Assembly (NCBI GenBank): GCA_035353395.1
Contig: DAOPZL010000001.1
Span: 1 to 64,000 of the forward strand
Origin: UBA1801 sp035353395
GTDB taxonomy: Bacteria > Acidobacteriota > Holophagae > Holophagales > Holophagaceae
Direction: 5' to 3'
DNA: 64,000 bases
Of this stretch, positions 50,580-62,198 are shown one piece after another. Position 1 is the stretch's first letter. The number at the start of each line of letters is the position of its first letter. Made by a program: the position numbers and the translations under genes. The notes below the pieces were generated by a model. It was given only the letters and a program-made list of their open reading frames with translations. It was not told the DNA's origin and did no database searches.

Positions 50580-50768
50580 ATGATGACTCCCAGCCTTCAA
50601 GATTAGCCTCCGGGCAGAACGCTTCCCAGCGGGAATTTCCGCAGGGAAGGGAGGGGCGGATCTCGGCGCTTCCAAGCGGACAATTGAAATGGTTGGCGCT
50701 ACCCTTGAGGCTGTCGCACTCTGGAACCTCGGCTTGGCTCCGGAACCGATATACCCCAAGGGGAGACT

Positions 50769-53231
<2,463 letters not shown>

Positions 53232-53350
53232 GGGCTCGGTTCCGTGCCGGACCTCATCACAGACAACCCGCTCTCTCCTGCAGTCGAACCCACGCGAAGG
53301 CTTTTTTCGCCTTGGCTTTCCAGTGTCCCACTCCTAGCAATGGATCCTGA

Positions 53351-55936
53351 ATGCGGATGACGATGAAAAACCTTTGCGAAGAAAAGCCCGGCCGCCAGTT
53401 GCACAGGAGCTTCCTGGCGCTGCTCCTGGTTGCCGGGTTGCCCCTCGTGGCCCAGAGTTCCGAGACGATCCAGGCGCTGGAGGTCGTGGGCGCCAGCAAG
53501 CAGACCCCGGCGACGATCCTCTACAAGGCGGGCCTGAAGACCGGCGACGACCTTCGGAGCGTCGACCTGACCGCGGTCATGGAGCGCCTGTGGGAATCCG
53601 GGGCCTTCGACGACATCAAGTTCGAGGTCGCGGACGTGGAGGGCGGAAAGAAGCTCACCATCCTGGTGGTGGAGCGGCCCGTCGTCAAGGAGGTGGACTA
53701 CCGGGGCGGCTCGAGCATCGGGCTGTCGGGCATCAAGGACAAGGTCAAGGACATGAACCTGGCCATCGGGACCGACAAGGTCTATGACCCCGAGGCGGCC
53801 CGCAAGGTCAAGGCCATGATCGTCGAGAAATGCGCCGAGAAGGGCTACCGGAATCCCGTCGTCGACGTGGACCTCGAACCCATCGGACCTGGCCTGGTCC
53901 GCCTCGTCTTCGACATCAAGGAGGGCGGCAAGGTCAAGGTCTACCGGGTGGTCTTCAAGGGGAACAAGGTCATTTCCAGTTCCAAGCTCCGGAAGGCCAT
54001 GAAGACCACCCGGAAGCACTGGATGCTCAGCTGGATCGGATCCCACGATCTCCTGGTTGACAAGAACCTCGAGAACGACCTGCAGAACGTCAAGAGGGTC
54101 TATTGGCGCGAGGGGTACAAGGACGTCTTCGTTGGGCAGCCGATCATCGAGGTCGAGGACCACACGAGCCCGGGGCGGAAGCGGAAGAACGCGAAGCGCC
54201 TCGCCGCGGGCAAGAGTACGAAATACGACCTCCGGGCCACGCTCACGATTCCGGTCCTGGAAGGTGAACGCTTCTATGAAGGCTCGTTCCAGGTCGAGGG
54301 CAACGAGAAGCTCTTCGAAGGAGAAAAGGGCAGGGACGTCTATCGCATGAAGATCGCCGAAGCCCGGCGGGACAACCATTCCACCTGGGGCCGCCTCTTC
54401 GGGATCAAGCCCTCCCTCAAGGAACCCCGTTCCGGCAAGCCGCAGCCCTTCGACCTCGATGCCCTGAACACCGGCGTCGACAAGATGAAGGAGGAATATT
54501 CGAACAAGTCCTACATCATGTTCCGCGCAGACAAGAAGCTCGACGTCCGGGAGGAGGAAGGCCTCAAGAAGGTGGACGTGTCCCTGAAGGTGGACGAGGG
54601 GGAACCCTACACCATCCGGCGCATCGACATCGCGGGAAACACCACCACCAAGGACAAGGTCATCCGCAGGGCCCTCCTCGTGAAGGAAGGGGGACCGTTC
54701 AGGACGGACCTGTTCCAGGAGTCCTTCACGAGCGTCGGGCAGCTCGGCTTCTTCAACGTCACGGGGCAGGAGCCCAAGGTCGACGTCGCTCCGGACAAGC
54801 CCGAGGTGGACATCACCCTGAAAGGCCAGGAGGCGGGCACCAACGAGATCATGTTCCAGGGAGGGTACGGAAGCGTGTTCGGCTTCACGCTGGGGGCGAG
54901 CTATGCCACCCGCAACCTCGGGGGCAACGGCGAGACCCTCAGCGTCGGCTACAACGGCGGCAGCACCACGAAGTCCTTCTCGATCTCCTTCACCGAACCG
55001 TACATCTTCGACCTGCCCTATTCCTTGTCCGCCTCCCTCTTCGACAGCAAGGTCGACTACACGGCCTCGCGGGTGGGCGCGGACAACGCCTACAGCCAGA
55101 AGACCCGGGGGTTCAGCACCGGCCTGGGCATGCGGCTGTCCAACTTCTTCCCGGACTCCATCTTCGCCCACTACACGAGCTACCAGATCGGCTACACCCT
55201 CAAGCGGTCCGAGTACGACGGCGGCAAGAACTACCTCTACCGGGACATCGGCAGCCTGGTGACCTCATCCATCACCCAGTCCCTGACCTACAACACGACC
55301 GATCATCCTTTCAAGCCGACCCGCGGCACCAAGGCCTCGATCTCCTTCGAACTCGGGCCCGGGGCCCTGGGTACGGACCGGCCCTTCCACCGCACGAGCG
55401 TCGACTTCTCGCAGTTCATCAACTTCGGCGGCCGGCACATCTTCGGCTTCAACGCCAGCTACGGCTACATCAAGGGCATGGGCGACGAGGGCGTCCCCCT
55501 CTTCGACTACTATCGTCCCGGCGGCGAGAGCTCGGTCCGCGGCTACGACTACGGCCAGATCGGCTCCATCTACGTCGACAACAACAACGATTCCGTCGTG
55601 GTGGGCGGCATCAAGCAGCTGACCATCAACTGCGAGTACCAGTTCAAGATCAACGACGACATCCGCACGGTCCTGTTCTGGGACGCCGGGAACGCCTGGG
55701 GGCCCGGCGAGAAGATGTTCAACCACGACCTCGTCCGCTACCAGAACCGGGAAGAGGGCGAGAGCGCCGTCTACTACAACCCCAAGATGCTGCAGAGCGT
55801 AGGCGTGGAGCTGCGGCTCTTCCTGCCCATCAGCCCGGCCCCGCTGCGCTTCATCTGGGCCAGGAAGCTCAACCCCTATCCTTTCGATAGCAAGGGGAAG
55901 ACCGCCTTCCAGTTCAGCATCGGCACCACTTTCTGA
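53351..55936 (+). CDS. bamA: Outer-membrane assembly protein BamA (Omp85)
   Basis: 861 residues. A signal region (LALLLVAGLPLVAQ) is followed by several POTRA domains (ETIQALEVVGASKQTPATIL; KVYRVVFKGNKVISSSKLRK; YTIRRIDIAGNTTTKDKVIR) and, from about residue 500, a 16-strand barrel ending in Phe (FQFSIGTTF). Motif VRGYDYGQIG is the conserved lid-lock loop. Two basic inserts between POTRA strands are longer than usual. ATGs at 53357 and 53363 are alternatives; no good ribosome-binding site marks the start. It inserts beta-barrel proteins with other Bam factors. Confidence 0.93.
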   Translation: MRMTMKNLCEEKPGRQLHRSFLALLLVAGLPLVAQSSETIQALEVVGASKQTPATILYKAGLKTGDDLRSVDLTAVMERLWESGAFDDIKFEVADVEGGKKLTILVVERPVVKEVDYRGGSSIGLSGIKDKVKDMNLAIGTDKVYDPEAARKVKAMIVEKCAEKGYRNPVVDVDLEPIGPGLVRLVFDIKEGGKVKVYRVVFKGNKVISSSKLRKAMKTTRKHWMLSWIGSHDLLVDKNLENDLQNVKRVYWREGYKDVFVGQPIIEVEDHTSPGRKRKNAKRLAAGKSTKYDLRATLTIPVLEGERFYEGSFQVEGNEKLFEGEKGRDVYRMKIAEARRDNHSTWGRLFGIKPSLKEPRSGKPQPFDLDALNTGVDKMKEEYSNKSYIMFRADKKLDVREEEGLKKVDVSLKVDEGEPYTIRRIDIAGNTTTKDKVIRRALLVKEGGPFRTDLFQESFTSVGQLGFFNVTGQEPKVDVAPDKPEVDITLKGQEAGTNEIMFQGGYGSVFGFTLGASYATRNLGGNGETLSVGYNGGSTTKSFSISFTEPYIFDLPYSLSASLFDSKVDYTASRVGADNAYSQKTRGFSTGLGMRLSNFFPDSIFAHYTSYQIGYTLKRSEYDGGKNYLYRDIGSLVTSSITQSLTYNTTDHPFKPTRGTKASISFELGPGALGTDRPFHRTSVDFSQFINFGGRHIFGFNASYGYIKGMGDEGVPLFDYYRPGGESSVRGYDYGQIGSIYVDNNNDSVVVGGIKQLTINCEYQFKINDDIRTVLFWDAGNAWGPGEKMFNHDLVRYQNREEGESAVYYNPKMLQSVGVELRLFLPISPAPLRFIWARKLNPYPFDSKGKTAFQFSIGTTF

Positions 55937-55984
55937 CCCCTCCGGGCAACTCCCGGATCCACCTGCTACTTATCGGAGATTTTC

Positions 55985-56593
55985 ATGAAACGCATGTTCA
56001 CGGCACTGCTCCTCGCGTTCGCACTTCCCCTCGCGGCCCAGGAATCCGCGAAACAGGAGCCCCCCACGCGGTTCGCCTTCTTCACGGTCGGACTGCTCGT
56101 CCAGCACAGCACCAAGGCCAAGGCGATCTTCTCCGAGCTCGAGAACCTCCAGAAGTCCCTCAACGATGCCCTGAAGGCGAAGGGGGCGGAGGGCCAGAAG
56201 ATCCAGCAGCAGCTGCAGGGATCGAGCCTCAGCGAGCAGGGCCGCGACGCCCTGAAGAAGCAGCTCCGGGACATCGAGATCGACTACAAGAAGCTGCAGG
56301 AGGACAGCCAGGAGCAGTTCGGTAAGGTCCAGCAGAAGGTCATGGGCCAGATCTTCCAGCAGGTCGGGCCCCTCATCGAGAACCTGGCCAAGGAACGGAA
56401 GCTCCAGGTCGTGCTCTCCGGGGAGTCCGCCCAGGCCGGCCAGCTGATCCACTGGGCCGACGAGAAGTGGGTCCAGGAATTCACGCTCGAGATCGCCAAG
56501 CGCCTGGATGCTTCCCCGGCCGTTGCCGCAGCCGCCAAGCCTGCCGCCGTGCCTCCCGCGGCCGCCAAGAAGCCTGCGGTGAAGAAGCCCTGA
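55985..56593 (+). CDS. Skp/OmpH-family periplasmic chaperone
   Basis: 202 residues. Signal peptide MKRMFTALLLAFALPLAAQ is followed by FAFFTVGLLVQHSTKAKAIF, a long charged helical section (about residues 50-130, AKGAEGQKIQQQLQGSSLSE onward) that would form the tentacles, and VVLSGESAQAGQLIHWADEK in the body. The tail is rich in Ala, Pro and Lys (KPAVKKP). GGAG precedes the ATG. Skp carries unfolded outer-membrane proteins to BamA, encoded just upstream, as in many bacteria. Confidence 0.85.
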   Translation: MKRMFTALLLAFALPLAAQESAKQEPPTRFAFFTVGLLVQHSTKAKAIFSELENLQKSLNDALKAKGAEGQKIQQQLQGSSLSEQGRDALKKQLRDIEIDYKKLQEDSQEQFGKVQQKVMGQIFQQVGPLIENLAKERKLQVVLSGESAQAGQLIHWADEKWVQEFTLEIAKRLDASPAVAAAAKPAAVPPAAAKKPAVKKP

Positions 56594-56608
56594 TCCTCTG
56601 CAGTCGAC

Positions 56609-56641
56609 GGGAGCCGCGGCGGGTCGTCCGCCGCGGCTCCC
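56609..56641. terminator. GC-rich palindrome between the skp-like gene and dut
   Basis: GGGAGCCGCGGCGG pairs perfectly over 14 bases with CCGCCGCGGCTCCC (loop GTCGT), in the gap of 58 bases between converging genes. There is no T run on either side, so it may terminate weakly or need Rho; position favours a shared terminator. Confidence 0.5.
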
Positions 56642-56651
56642 CGGCTTCAGG

Positions 56652-57125
56652 TCAGGCGCGTCCCGTGGAGCCGTAGCCTCCCAGCCCGCGTTCCGTGGAA
56701 CCGAGCGCCTCGGCCTGGGACACAGGGTGCCAAGCGCAGGCCGTGACCGGCGCGAAGAGGATCTGGGCGATGCGTTCGCCTCGCCGAATCTCGAAGGCCT
56801 CCTCGCCGTGGTTGACGAGGACCACCATGACCTCGTTCCGGTAGTCCGCGTCGATGGTTCCGGGGGCGTTCAGCACGGTGACGCCGTGCTTCAGGGCGAG
56901 GCCGGAGCGGGGCCGGACCTGGGCCTCGTAGCCCTCGGGAATGGCCATGACGAGGCCGGTCGGAACGAGCCGCCGCCCGCCCGGCTTGATCTCCCAGCAC
57001 GCGTCCTCGGGAATGGCCGCCCTCAGGTCCATGCCCGCCGCATGGGGCGTCGCCCGGCTCGGCAGGGGAAGCCCCTCGCCGTGGGGCAGCAGGAAGAGCT
57101 TCACGGGGATGGTGTTCGCGGTCAT
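56652..57125 (-). CDS. dut: dUTP diphosphatase
   Basis: 157-residue trimeric dUTPase. All five motifs are visible: AGMDLRA, RPRSGLALKHG, GTIDADYRNEV, RGERIAQILFAPV and TERGLGGYGSTG. It removes dUTP and supplies dUMP. AAGGAAGGAA precedes the ATG. Single-gene transcript, convergent with the skp-like gene and divergent from the DUF4097 gene. Confidence 0.96.
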   Translation of the reverse strand: MTANTIPVKLFLLPHGEGLPLPSRATPHAAGMDLRAAIPEDACWEIKPGGRRLVPTGLVMAIPEGYEAQVRPRSGLALKHGVTVLNAPGTIDADYRNEVMVVLVNHGEEAFEIRRGERIAQILFAPVTACAWHPVSQAEALGSTERGLGGYGSTGRA

Positions 57126-57323
57126 CGGTTCCTTCCTTGAGCGCCGGGCAAGGCGGCTTCCGCATTCTACCGGAGACGGGAGCGCTGGCCGGCCCTCGGC
57201 GCCCCGGTTTCAAAAACGGTCAATATCGGCTCGTCCCGCGGGCAAAGGATTTGCTACTCTTTTCCTGGTCCCTGTCGCCGATGAGACCCGGGGATTTCGT
57301 GGTTCTTCGCCAGGGGACCTCCG

Positions 57324-58229
57324 ATGATGCTCGTCCGCTTCACAGCGCATGCTCTCTGGATGGTGCTCGCAAGTTCCCTGCTAGCACAGGTTCCGACTGC
57401 ACCTTCGGAAGCGCCCGAGGCTCCCTCGGACGGCCAGGCCATTCCGGGGATCACGAGGATCCTGATCCGTTCGGAGAAGCTCGAACTGGGTTCGACCCTC
57501 TGGGTCAGGAACCGGAACGGGGACATCCGGGTCGTGGCCTGGGAGAAGGATGAAGTGCATCTGATCGCCGAGATCAGGGATACCTACCGGCGTCAGGTGG
57601 ACGTCTCGATCCAGCCGAAGGGGAACGATCTCGACATCGAAACGGTCTTCGAGCAGCCGTTCCTGTCCTTCGACTGGAACCTGGTGATCAGCCCCCGCTG
57701 CGAGATGACCCTGTTCGTCCCGCGCAGGCTGTCGGGGCATTTCAGGACGACCAACGGATCCATCTTCGTCTCCTACCTGGGAGGCTACGTCCGCTGCGAG
57801 ACGAACAACGGGGACATCGAGATCAAGCATTTCTCCGGCGAGGCCCTGGTGGAGACGAAGAATGGATCGATCGAGGCCCAGGATCTCCAGGCCCGCATCA
57901 AGGCCGTCACGACCAACGGACAGGTGACCCTGATCGGCGTCGACGGCGGCATCGTGGCCGCGACGACCCACGGCAGCATCGTCGCCAAGTCCCTGGACGG
58001 GTGGGGCGAAGGCATCTCGCTCTCGACCACCCACGGCTCCATCGACCTGTCCCTGGGGGATGCCACGGGAGAGATTACGGCCGAGAGCGCGGACGGAAGC
58101 CTCAACATCAACCTCCCCGACGCCAAGGCGCTCGAAGTCTCCAAGCGGAAGACCCGCCTGCGGGTGCCCGGCCGGAAACAGAAGATCAACCTCCGGACGA
58201 CCCACGGCACGATCACGCTCCGCGAATGA
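57324..58229 (+). CDS. Secreted DUF4097-family beta-repeat protein
   Basis: 301 residues. Signal-like start (MMLVRFTAHALWMVLASSLL) is followed by repeating strands of the form TNGSI, TNNGDIEI, TKNGSIEA, TNGQVTL, THGSIVA, THGSIDL, ADGSLNI, THGTITL from about residue 125 to the end. This is the right-handed beta-helix of DUF4097 (adhesin-like, function unknown). Its first half has the usual strand GSTLWVRNRNGDIRVV. Next come two M16-like genes on the same strand, 69 bases away, so it may be in one operon with them. Confidence 0.83.
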   Translation: MMLVRFTAHALWMVLASSLLAQVPTAPSEAPEAPSDGQAIPGITRILIRSEKLELGSTLWVRNRNGDIRVVAWEKDEVHLIAEIRDTYRRQVDVSIQPKGNDLDIETVFEQPFLSFDWNLVISPRCEMTLFVPRRLSGHFRTTNGSIFVSYLGGYVRCETNNGDIEIKHFSGEALVETKNGSIEAQDLQARIKAVTTNGQVTLIGVDGGIVAATTHGSIVAKSLDGWGEGISLSTTHGSIDLSLGDATGEITAESADGSLNINLPDAKALEVSKRKTRLRVPGRKQKINLRTTHGTITLRE

Positions 58230-58298
58230 CGGGGGGCGAGCAAGATTTTGAGGCGGCGCGCAGGTTGTGTGGGACGGTCCCTGAGCTAAGCTGGGCTG

Positions 58299-59993
58299 AT
58301 GCGATTCTCCTTCCCGAGCCGCGTGATGGTCCTCCTGCTGTGGAGCCTGGGACTCCTGCTCCGGGCCCAGGGGCTCCTGCCGGAGGTCCAGGAACGGAAG
58401 CTCAAGAACGGCTTCCGGGTGCTTGTCGTGGAACGGCCGGGAACCGGCATGGTGCATGCGGGCTTGTTCCTGGGTAGCGGCAGCGCCGGCACGGGGGGGC
58501 TCCCTCCGGCGGCTTCCGAGCTGCTGGCCCGGTGCCTGTTCAAGCCTCCGATCGAAGGGGACGCGCAGCATGGGAAGGACGTGGAGGCCCTCCTGAGGCA
58601 GGAGGAGGGTGCTTTCGAGGCGCTCCGTTTCGAGAGGATCAAGCTCGCGCGGCGCCCGGACGCGGGGACCTCGGAGGAACTCCAGGGGCTCGAGCTGCTC
58701 CAGCGCAGGGCCTTCGAACGCATCCAGGAACTCGAGGACAAGACCTCGCAGGTGGATCCCCTGGCGGCGCTGGGAGCGGACCGCCAGGATCTCAGGGTGG
58801 AGGCCGACCTGGTCGCCTTCGGCCTGGACCTGCCGAAGGCGAGCCTCGGACCCTGCTGCGGCCTGCTGGCGGATCGTATGAGGACGCTGGTGCTGGCGCG
58901 CTTCCCCCTGGAACGGGAGCGCCTGCTCCGGGAACTGGACGACGAGGACGCCTGGAGGGACCGGAAGTCCTTCGACATCCTGGTGGGGGCCGCGCTGGCC
59001 GGGCATCCCTATGCCCGGGTCTACGACCTGCGGAAAGCCGGCGTGGAGACGCTGACTTGGTCCGATCTGCGAGCCTACGCGCGATGGGCGGCGGCCCCCG
59101 AGCGGGCCGTGCTCGTGCTCGTCGGGGACCTGAAGCTGCCGGACATCTCACCCCTGCTGGACCGGACCTTCGGTCGGCTGGAGCCTGGGCCGTCGGGCTG
59201 GGGGCACCTGGAGGATCTTCCCCTGGAGCTGCCGGAGGGAACGGGGGCGCGCCGCCTCCAGGTCAGCGTCGCGGGAGAGCGGCGGCTGTTCATGGGATGG
59301 CGCGTCCCGCCCGCCACCCATCCGGATCATCAGGCGCTGTGCGTGGTGGCCAAGATGCTCGGGGGAGGGACGACCTCCAGGCTGGTCCAGCGGGTCGGTG
59401 GGGAGCGGGGGCTGGCGGACTCCCTGTCGGTCCGCCTGGACGTCCCCGGGGGCAGGGATACCAGCCTGCTGGTCATCGACGCCAGGCCCGCCGAGCGGCA
59501 CGGGCTCGCCGAGCTGGAACAGGCGATGCAAGCCGATCTGGTCGCGCTCCAGCGAGGGGCTTTCCAGGAAGGAGAGATCCGCCGTGCCCAGCGACTGGTC
59601 GAAATGGACCAGCTGGCGCTCCAGGAGGACGCCGCCCGGCTGGCGCAGGCCTTGGGCGCGGCCGTGTGCCGGAGCGGCGACTGGCAGCTCGCGTTCCGAG
59701 CCCTCCAGTTCAAGCAGGACTTCACGCAGCAGGAGATCCAGCGGGTGGTCCTGAAGTACCTGGTGCCCGGCCGGTCGACCATCGTCTTCCTGGAGCCTGA
59801 CCCCGTGCTCATGCCGCAGGATCGGATCGAGGCGGAAACGGCGAAGCTCCTCACGCGGATCCTGTCGGCGAAACTGGAAGGGCCGGGACAGGTGGAAACC
59901 GTCGTGCGGGAGACCCTGCGCCAGCTCCGCATGCTGCCCGTGGCCGAGCGGGAGCAGACGCTCAGGCTCCTGGAATCGCAGGTGCGCCCATGA
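58299..59993 (+). CDS. Secreted M16-like protein without the zinc motif
   Basis: 564 residues. Signal region MVLLLWSLGLLLRAQG precedes the M16 opening LPEVQERKLKNGFRVLVVER, and the later middle domain has VLVLVGDLKLPDISPLL, RRLFMGWRVPP and LCVVAKMLGGGTTSRLVQ, as in pitrilysin-type proteins. Where active enzymes carry His-x2-Glu-His (HLLEH), this one reads ELLAR (residues 74-78), so zinc binding is lost. An insertion of some 100 charged residues follows this site. Its stop overlaps the next M16-like gene (ATGA). Like the non-catalytic member of two-subunit M16 enzymes, but the partner is also defective. Confidence 0.8.
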   Translation: MRFSFPSRVMVLLLWSLGLLLRAQGLLPEVQERKLKNGFRVLVVERPGTGMVHAGLFLGSGSAGTGGLPPAASELLARCLFKPPIEGDAQHGKDVEALLRQEEGAFEALRFERIKLARRPDAGTSEELQGLELLQRRAFERIQELEDKTSQVDPLAALGADRQDLRVEADLVAFGLDLPKASLGPCCGLLADRMRTLVLARFPLERERLLRELDDEDAWRDRKSFDILVGAALAGHPYARVYDLRKAGVETLTWSDLRAYARWAAAPERAVLVLVGDLKLPDISPLLDRTFGRLEPGPSGWGHLEDLPLELPEGTGARRLQVSVAGERRLFMGWRVPPATHPDHQALCVVAKMLGGGTTSRLVQRVGGERGLADSLSVRLDVPGGRDTSLLVIDARPAERHGLAELEQAMQADLVALQRGAFQEGEIRRAQRLVEMDQLALQEDAARLAQALGAAVCRSGDWQLAFRALQFKQDFTQQEIQRVVLKYLVPGRSTIVFLEPDPVLMPQDRIEAETAKLLTRILSAKLEGPGQVETVVRETLRQLRMLPVAEREQTLRLLESQVRP

Positions 59994-61288
59994 GGCGCCG
60001 GGCCCTGTGCCTCGCCGTGGCCGGCTGGGTCTCCCTGGCCGGCGCCGAGGCCGCGCAGGAATTCCGGCTCCCGAACGGGCTCCAGGTCCTCCTGGTGGAG
60101 AGCCACGAACGGCCATTGGTGCGGCTGGAGCTTCGGACAGCCTGGAATGCTGCCGAGGAGCCCAGGGGCAAGGAGGGGATGGGGGGCTTCCTGGGAGACA
60201 TGCTGCGCACCTGCGGGGCGGGCCTCTTCAATCGGGACGCGTTCCAGAGATTCCTGGAGAACCGGGCCCTGAAGTTCGCGTTCTCCACGACCCCGCGCGC
60301 CTTCGCCTGGTCCGTCCTTGCCGACAGCCAGGGACAGGACGACGCTTTCGAGAGCCTCGCCCTGGCCGCCACCCGACCGAGCTTCGATGGGCCCGCGGTG
60401 GAGGCCAGGCGCAGGATCTACCTCAAGACCCTCAAGGACCAGACGCCGCGGAGCAGGGCCGAGGCGCGCTTCCTGGGCCGGATCGGGGATCCTTCGCAGC
60501 CGCTGGTTCCGGAAGAGGACCCCCTGAACCGCATCGAGTTCCAGGACCTGCTGCAACTCTCCCGGCGGGTCCTCAGGCCGGAGCGGTCGGTCCTCGTCAT
60601 CTACGGGGACATGAACCTTTCCCAGGCCAAGCAGCTTTCCATGCTCCATCTGGGGGCCTGGGGACCGGGGCCGGAAAAGGCCCTTGCGCCCGCGCGCGAA
60701 CCGATCCCGGCCCAGTCCATCCCGACGCGCACCTGGGTGGTCGTGGATGGCGGCGGGACCCTCCAGATCAGGGTGGGCGCCCCCATGCCGGCCGGCCGCG
60801 GCCTCTCGGGCCCCATGCTGGCGGCATGCACTTGGTGGGCGGACCGGATCGTGCGGTCCCGTCTTCCCTTCCCCCTTGCGCAGGCGGCCCTCCGGATCTC
60901 TCCCGAAGGCGCCTGGCTCGTCAAGGCCACCGCTCCTCCCGGAAGCTCCGCGTCCGAAACCCTCGAGGCGGTGCAACAGCTCACGAGGCGCCTGGGCGGG
61001 GAAGCCGCCGGACCTGCCGATCTGGAGGCCGCCAGGCCGGCCTGGAACGCGGTGCGGGAGAACCGCGGCCTGCACCCGGAGCAGGAAGCGGCCTCCCTCG
61101 CGGATCAGGCCCTGGCGACGGCCGGGACGGGGCAGGAGGAGGGGGACTTCAGCGGAGCCGGGCTCCAGGCCGCCCTTCGGCGGCTCTTCTCCGGGGAAAC
61201 CTGCCTCTACTTCATCCAGGGGCCGGTCCCCCGGGATCCCGACTGGCTCGTGAAGGCGGGACTCGGACCAGTGGAAACCCTCAGGTGA
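59990..61288 (+). CDS. Second secreted M16-like protein, also without the zinc motif
   Basis: 432 residues, signal peptide MRRRALCLAVAGWVSLAGAEA, then FRLPNGLQVLLVESHERPLV, the typical M16 N-terminus. The motif region reads MGGFLGDMLRTC, in which GFLGD (residues 66-70) replaces HFLEH: both His and the Glu are gone. The RSVLVIYGDMNLSQAKQL segment in the middle marks the family. It is translationally coupled to the preceding gene. Its last eight bases overlap the 3' end of purC, which comes from the other strand. Confidence 0.8.
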   Translation: MRRRALCLAVAGWVSLAGAEAAQEFRLPNGLQVLLVESHERPLVRLELRTAWNAAEEPRGKEGMGGFLGDMLRTCGAGLFNRDAFQRFLENRALKFAFSTTPRAFAWSVLADSQGQDDAFESLALAATRPSFDGPAVEARRRIYLKTLKDQTPRSRAEARFLGRIGDPSQPLVPEEDPLNRIEFQDLLQLSRRVLRPERSVLVIYGDMNLSQAKQLSMLHLGAWGPGPEKALAPAREPIPAQSIPTRTWVVVDGGGTLQIRVGAPMPAGRGLSGPMLAACTWWADRIVRSRLPFPLAQAALRISPEGAWLVKATAPPGSSASETLEAVQQLTRRLGGEAAGPADLEAARPAWNAVRENRGLHPEQEAASLADQALATAGTGQEEGDFSGAGLQAALRRLFSGETCLYFIQGPVPRDPDWLVKAGLGPVETLR

Positions 61289-62165
61289 ACTGCACGCCGA
61301 AGCGGTTCGCCAGGTCCCGGTAGCGTTCCTGGACGCCCGCGATGACGGATCCGGGCAGATGGGGCGCGGGGGCTTGCCGGTTCCAGTCGTGGAGTGTCTC
61401 GAGGTAGTCGCGCAGGAACTGCTTGTCCAGGCTGGGCGGATTCACCCCGGGTTGCCAGAGGTCGGCCAGCCAATAGCGGCTGGAGTCGGGGGTCAGGGCC
61501 TCGTCGACGAGGATCAGCCCGCCGTCCTCCAGGAGGCCGAACTCGAACTTGGTATCCGCGAGAATGATGCCGCGCTCCTTCGCCAGGTCGACCCCCCGCC
61601 GGTAGAGGGCGAGGCTGGCGTCCTTCATCCGCAGGGCGAGGTCCCTGCCCACGATCGCGGCCATGCGGTCGAAGTCGATGTTCTCGTCGTGCCCCACCTC
61701 CGCCTTGGTGGAAGGCGTGAAGATCGGTTCCGGGAGGCGGTCCGCCATGCGGAGCCCGGAGGGGAGAGGGATGCCGCAGACCGTTCCCGAAGTCCGGTAT
61801 TCCTTCAGTCCGGAGCCCGCCAGGTAGCCCCGCACGACGCACTCGATGGGCACGACCTTGGCGCGGCGGACGAGGATCGACCGGCCTTCCAGCTGGTCCG
61901 CGTAGGCGTGCAGGCTGGCAGGATACGCCGCGACGTCCGTGGCGACCAGATGGTTGGCGATGATGTCCTGGGTCGCCTTGAACCAGAAGTTGGCCACCTG
62001 GGTGAGGATGCGCCCCTTCCCGGGGACACCTTCGTTCATCACGACGTCGAAGGCGGAGATGCGGTCCGTGGCCACGATGAGCAGGTGCTCGCCCAGGTCG
62101 TAGACATCGCGGACCTTGCCCCGGCGGACGGGGAACGGGAGCTGGGTGGTGAGCAGAGCGGTCAT
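61281..62165 (-). CDS. purC: Phosphoribosylaminoimidazole-succinocarboxamide synthase
   Basis: 294 residues. RRGKVRDVYDLGEHLLIVAT, DRISAFDVVMNEGVPGKG, VPIECVVRGYLAGSGLKEY, and GIILADTKFEFGL are the SAICAR synthase motifs, in the longer form with the C-terminal DKQFLRDYLE segment. It joins CAIR and aspartate in purine synthesis. GAGGTG precedes the ATG. It is the second adenylosuccinate-pathway gene of the window, 12 kb from purA. Confidence 0.96.
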   Translation of the reverse strand: MTALLTTQLPFPVRRGKVRDVYDLGEHLLIVATDRISAFDVVMNEGVPGKGRILTQVANFWFKATQDIIANHLVATDVAAYPASLHAYADQLEGRSILVRRAKVVPIECVVRGYLAGSGLKEYRTSGTVCGIPLPSGLRMADRLPEPIFTPSTKAEVGHDENIDFDRMAAIVGRDLALRMKDASLALYRRGVDLAKERGIILADTKFEFGLLEDGGLILVDEALTPDSSRYWLADLWQPGVNPPSLDKQFLRDYLETLHDWNRQAPAPHLPGSVIAGVQERYRDLANRFGVQFT

Positions 62166-62198
62166 GGAACACCTCGAAAGGGATCGGGGGGTGGCCCT

